Below, one piece after another: positions 24,300 to 26,690 of a stretch of DNA of 26,690 bases. Each line of letters begins with the position of its first letter. The stretch's first letter is position 1. Origin of the DNA: Candidatus Dormiibacterota bacterium (lineage in GTDB: Bacteria > Chloroflexota > Dormibacteria > Aeolococcales > Aeolococcaceae). The DNA is taken from assembly GCA_003170875.1 (NCBI GenBank), contig PMYJ01000001.1, positions 1 through 26,690 on the forward strand, given 5' to 3'. The notes under the pieces were generated by a model. That model saw only the letters and a list, made by a program, of their open reading frames with translations. It was not told the origin of the DNA and ran no database searches. The translations under genes and the position numbers were made by a program.

Positions 24300-24580
24300 G
24301 CGTCACCCTCATGCGCCTCCGAGGCTGGGACCTCGGGAGCGACTTTGTGACCGAGTAGTGCCTCTAGCCTGTCAAGCCGAATGGGTTCGATGGCGGCGAG
24401 CGCTCGAGCCAAGCGGCCGACCGTCCGTGGTGCCAACGGCCGTCCATGAAGGGCGCCGCTGACGACGCTCGGCGCCACGCCGGCCACCTGGGCCAGCTGG
24501 CTCTGCCCGATTCCTCGGACCGCGAGCTGGCGACGAAGCTCGGCACCATCGAGCGTGATCGGCGGCGATGTGCGGCGCAT
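24260..24580 (-). CDS. XRE-like HTH regulator
   Basis: Residues from ATG 24580 read MRRTSPPITLDGAELRRQLA, then VRGIGQSQLAQVAGVAPSVVSGALHGRPLAPRTVGRLARAL, a lambda-repressor/Cro-type HTH, followed by an acidic tail. In-frame starts further upstream exist (ATG 24622; TTG 24658, which overlaps the preceding stop as TTGA); the extra residues do not look conserved, so I prefer 24580 with reservation. It sits within the integrase-to-helicase operon and may repress it or act as an excisionase-like switch. About 106 aa. Confidence 0.72.
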   Translation of the reverse strand: MRRTSPPITLDGAELRRQLAVRGIGQSQLAQVAGVAPSVVSGALHGRPLAPRTVGRLARALAAIEPIRLDRLEALLGHKVAPEVPASEAHEGDAWTAPTSETRAPR

Positions 24581-24654
24581 GCCCGCATCTTGGAGCGTCG
24601 CGGACGCATCGACAAGTCTCATGTCGCGGTGGCCCGACTTGGGACTGTGGCAAG

Positions 24655-25218
24655 TCAAGTGAACCCGGATTCGTCACCCCTCTGGTGCGCCGCCCGAATT
24701 CTGTCGGCATCATCGCGCGCGGCCCGGATCTTGCGGGCGATGTCGTGTAGCAGCGCCTCGCCCTGCTCCTCTGCGCCCACGACGGCCAGCGCGGCCTTGG
24801 CATCTCGCGAGATCTCGCGGTACTTCTCATCTGGGTCGGACTCCGGGAACTCGCGTCTGGCGATTGTCCGCCAGGGTATCTTCCGGACATAGTGATCCCA
24901 AGCCCAACCGGCATTGCGGCGCCACACTCTCTCAGCATCTCTTGTCCGCAAGCCCGGGGAAAGCCGGCCGAGGGCGCGTTGAGCGTCGGCTATCCACGTC
25001 TCCCGCGCTGATAGGTACTCCAACAGCCCCTGGAACGTCCAACGCTGCGGGTGCGGTGGGGGTGGTGGCAGCGTCACCTGAAGCGTCGGTAGGTCTGGGG
25101 GTTCCTCGGCCCAGAACTCACTCGCTGACCAGCCGCTATCCGCTGCTGCGCAGTGCATCCATGTTTCGATTACGATCAGTGAGCGTATACGGCGCACCAT
25201 CGGTTGGGGCGAAGCCAT
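24655..25218 (-). CDS. Hypothetical protein of the integrase operon
   Basis: The 187-aa product begins at ATG 25218, overlapping the integrase stop (ATGA). It has a proline-rich stretch (about 40-58), two tryptophan-bearing helical segments (TFQGLLEYLSARETWIADAQ; ERVWRRNAGWAWDHYVRKIPWRTIARREF) and a charged C-terminal helix (EALLHDIARKIRAARDDADRIRAA). The segment IPWRTIARREFPESDPDEKYREISRDAK resembles a HTH, so DNA binding is plausible. It may help the integrase (a directionality factor) or regulate replication, but no family is recognised. Confidence 0.75.
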   Translation of the reverse strand: MASPQPMVRRIRSLIVIETWMHCAAADSGWSASEFWAEEPPDLPTLQVTLPPPPPHPQRWTFQGLLEYLSARETWIADAQRALGRLSPGLRTRDAERVWRRNAGWAWDHYVRKIPWRTIARREFPESDPDEKYREISRDAKAALAVVGAEEQGEALLHDIARKIRAARDDADRIRAAHQRGDESGFT

Positions 25219-26372
25219 CAGTCAGTACGCAGCGCCGTGCAGGTCAGCGTCGCAGCGAGCACCTCGGCGGCGCGTCGCCGGCTGTCCGGAACGCTGCGTA
25301 CGTAGTGCTTGAGGGTCGTGGCCACGCTGTCGCCCAGGTAGTCGCCGACCGCTTGAATCGGAACGCCGTTGTCCGCCAGCAGACTAGCCGCGGTCCGCCG
25401 CAGCCCGTGGAACCCGATATTCGGCAGTCCAATCGCAGTCGTCTGGCGCTGCAGATGACGCGCCACGGCGGAACCGAACCGCGGCTCGCCTCGTGCCCCG
25501 GTGAAGATCAGACCGCCCCAGTCATCCCGCCAGACATGTCCGGCCGCAAGTTGTGCCGCCGCCTGTAGCCCGCGCTGTCGCTCCAGAGCCGCCACCGCCA
25601 CCGGGGCGAGAGGGATGACCCGGCGTGCGCGTCGGGTCTTGGGTTCGACGATGAGCCAACTCCGCTGGAGGCGCTGGAGAGCCCGATCGACGCTCAGGGT
25701 GCGCTGAGCGGGGTCGTAGTCCGACCAGCGGAGGCCGAGCAGCTCGCCCAGCCGAACCGCGGTCGTGAGGGCCAGCGCCCAGAGTGGCCCCTCGGGGTCC
25801 GTGTCGGCCACCGTGAGGAGCCTCTGCGCCTCAGCGGCGCTGAGGATGGGTCGCTCGGGGTCGGGTACCCGGGGTGCGTCCGCGAGCGCTGCGACGTTCT
25901 GTCGCAGGAGACCGGTACGAATGGCAGCGCTGAGGCTTGCCCGCAGGGCGCTGCGGATGCTGGCGACGGTCGCCGGCGCCAGCCCGCCCGCCCGCTTCTG
26001 TGCCAGGAGTCGGTTCACGTGCCCGACTTCGAGACGGTTGAGGGGGAGGCTTCCGAGGGCGGGGAACACGTGGGTCGTCAGCGTCTGACGGTACCTGTCC
26101 AGCGTGCGGGGGCGAAGCCGTAGGCCGGCGCCAACGAGCCAGCTCTCACAGTGGGCTGCCAGCGTCGGCCCTCGGCCCGGGACGCTGGGCACTCCTTGGA
26201 GACGGTCGGCGAGAGCCTCGATCAGCCGCGCCTCGGCCTCATCACGCGTCCGCCCGTACCACGCCTGACGAACGTGGCGGCCATCGGGGGTCACGGTGCC
26301 AAGCCGCGCCTGCCATCGACCGTCGCCGAGCTGAGTAATCGAGCCCGTGCCCTTGTGCCGCCGCCTCGCCAC
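25218..26372 (-). CDS. int: Tyrosine recombinase/integrase
   Basis: GTG 26372 with AAGGG upstream begins a 384-aa product. An arm-binding-like N-terminus (GTGSITQLGDGRWQARLG) precedes a SAM-like core-binding domain (about 65-160, LNRLEVGHVNRLLAQKRAGG). The catalytic domain shows Arg in TTAVRLGELLGLRWSDYD, HGLRRTAASLLADNG (His-x-x-Arg) and the nucleophile in VATTLKHYVRSVPD (Tyr363). All catalytic residues expected are present, so the enzyme looks intact. It is next to attR, as in most tRNA-targeting elements. A TGATGCC box overlaps the ribosome binding region, which hints at autoregulation. It is the first gene of the minus-strand replication operon. Confidence 0.95.
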   Translation of the reverse strand: MARRRHKGTGSITQLGDGRWQARLGTVTPDGRHVRQAWYGRTRDEAEARLIEALADRLQGVPSVPGRGPTLAAHCESWLVGAGLRLRPRTLDRYRQTLTTHVFPALGSLPLNRLEVGHVNRLLAQKRAGGLAPATVASIRSALRASLSAAIRTGLLRQNVAALADAPRVPDPERPILSAAEAQRLLTVADTDPEGPLWALALTTAVRLGELLGLRWSDYDPAQRTLSVDRALQRLQRSWLIVEPKTRRARRVIPLAPVAVAALERQRGLQAAAQLAAGHVWRDDWGGLIFTGARGEPRFGSAVARHLQRQTTAIGLPNIGFHGLRRTAASLLADNGVPIQAVGDYLGDSVATTLKHYVRSVPDSRRRAAEVLAATLTCTALRTD

Positions 26373-26578
26373 CTGATGCCCTTTTCGGTTACCACCCCGG
26401 GTTATCCACCCGATCGGGTTTGATGCCCTGTTGATGCCAATTGGGGTTCGCAGGCAGTCTAGCAGGGTTCGCGACGGGACGCGGTAAGACGCTGGATCAA
26501 ATTCAGATCAGGGGATCGGTGAAGATGAAGGGCGCCGCAAACGGAGTGGTATCCGGACTTTCAAGGTGGCAACCGGGG
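26373..26578. other. Non-coding att-proximal region
   Basis: No gene is visible. The region holds the putative arm sites (26420-26438), a related TGATGCC box at 26374-26380 and two GGGTTCGC boxes. It should contain the integrase promoter and the attP arm. Confidence 0.5.
26420..26438. promoter_or_regulatory. Putative integrase arm-type sites, right end
   Basis: TTGATGCC occurs at 26420-26427 and 26431-26438, 11 bp apart and in the same orientation as the pair at the left end. A third, partial copy (TGATGCC, 26374-26380) touches the integrase start. They lie about 140 bp from the right core. Confidence 0.6.
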
Positions 26579-26601
26579 TTCGACTCCCCGTGCGGGTACG
26601 C
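26574..26601. repeat. Right attachment site core (attR) with tRNA T-arm
   Basis: 26579-26601 repeats the first 23 bases of the window. The T-arm is complete here: stem CGGGG (26574-26578), loop TTCGACT, stem CCCCG (26586-26590), then an acceptor-like TGCGGGT and A. Upstream sequence does not fold into the rest of a tRNA, so this side is the element-supplied or reconstituted tail. Confidence 0.85.
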
Positions 26602-26602
26602 A

Positions 26603-26654
26603 CCCCACGCCGCAGGCCGCGTGGGGACTTCCCCACGCCGCAGGCGGCGTGGGG
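26603..26654. repeat. Two tandem GC-rich hairpins just outside the element
   Basis: Two near-identical 24-bp units at 26603-26626 and 26631-26654 are 28 bp apart. The second is a perfect inverted repeat (CCCCACGCCGC, loop AG, GCGGCGTGGGG); the first has one mismatch. No T-tract follows. They lie in chromosomal DNA next to attR and resemble REP-type repeats. Confidence 0.65.
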
Positions 26655-26669
26655 ACCCCTCAGTCCCAT

Positions 26670-26690
26670 AGGGGGGCATTGCACCCCCCT
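26670..26690. repeat. Inverted repeat at the window edge
   Basis: AGGGGGG (26670-26676) pairs with CCCCCCT (26684-26690) around a 7-nt loop. It may be a terminator or a repeat; the window ends here, so the sequence after it cannot be checked. Confidence 0.4.

Larger units (their letters stand above)
1..26601. mobile_element. Integrated tRNA-targeting element (satellite/IME-like) carrying a defence operon
   Basis: An identical 23-bp sequence stands at 1-23 and at 26579-26601. The right copy contains a T-loop (TTCGACT) flanked by CGGGG/CCCCG, as in a tRNA T-arm. A tyrosine recombinase gene lies next to the right copy, and TTGATGCC boxes occur inside both ends. Between the repeats are replication-type genes (primase-associated ATPase, PriCT-like protein), a serine resolvase, regulators and a 13-kb restriction-type operon. 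No relaxase, conjugation, capsid, portal or terminase gene is visible. It could be a phage satellite, a mobilizable island or a decayed ICE. Since the window begins exactly at the repeat, the left flank and the tRNA body cannot be inspected. Confidence 0.85.

Noticed and set aside
26527..26601. Complete tRNA gene at the right end
   Set aside because: Only the T-arm and a 3' acceptor-like strand are present. No matching 5' acceptor, D-arm or anticodon arm can be found in the preceding 75 nt.

Overview
The window is a complete integrated mobile element of about 26.6 kb in a high-GC genome. The base composition, the GTG/ATG starts and the style of the proteins suggest Actinomycetota or Chloroflexota; I cannot place it more exactly. 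The element is bounded by a 23-bp direct repeat (1-23 and 26579-26601). The right copy lies in a perfect tRNA T-arm (26574-26590), so the element probably inserted into the 3' end of a tRNA gene lying just left of the window. A tyrosine integrase lies at the right end. Repeated TTGATGCC boxes at both ends look like integrase arm sites.

Right end to centre (26372 down to about 19.1 kb) is the mobility and maintenance module. A tightly overlapping minus-strand run encodes the integrase, an unknown protein, an HTH protein, a small primase-C-terminal-like protein and a primase-associated ATPase/helicase. It ends at a cluster of 9-bp iteron-like repeats (22277-22401). Beyond these lie a perfect 16-bp inverted repeat, short direct repeats, an RHH-like protein with three putative 12-bp-phased operator repeats, a serine resolvase, an XRE regulator and a lipoprotein. 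I see no relaxase, type IV secretion, capsid or terminase gene, so the element looks like a satellite or mobilizable cargo island with its own replication genes.

The middle (14.2-18.8 kb) holds small accessory genes: a membrane-anchored protein, a possible winged-helix protein, a small membrane protein, a 46-aa proline/lysine-rich protein, a 245-aa protein, a HEPN-like protein with an RNxxxH motif, a 58-aa minus-strand ORF overlapping its 3' end, and a truncated endonuclease/exonuclease/phosphatase fragment.

The left half (13822 down to 75) is the main cargo: one minus-strand operon with stop/start overlaps at every junction. It encodes (1) a SNF2/RapA-type helicase like DISARM DrmD, (2) a 1445-aa N6-adenine methyltransferase of the PglX/DrmMI/type IIG class whose N-terminal nuclease domain looks catalytically degenerate, (3) a 1926-aa SF2 helicase with several zinc clusters, a DUF1998/MZB module and a C-terminal Vsr/DUF559-type nuclease domain, and (4) a HARE-HTH protein whose 3' end runs into an IS21-like remnant. 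This looks like an anti-phage restriction-modification system that combines features of class 1 DISARM and Druantia (DruE) but matches neither: no stand-alone DrmB, no DrmC phospholipase, no PglZ/BrxC and no DruA-D are present. It is the best candidate in the window for an undescribed system. All functional statements are inferred from motifs and gene order read by eye.
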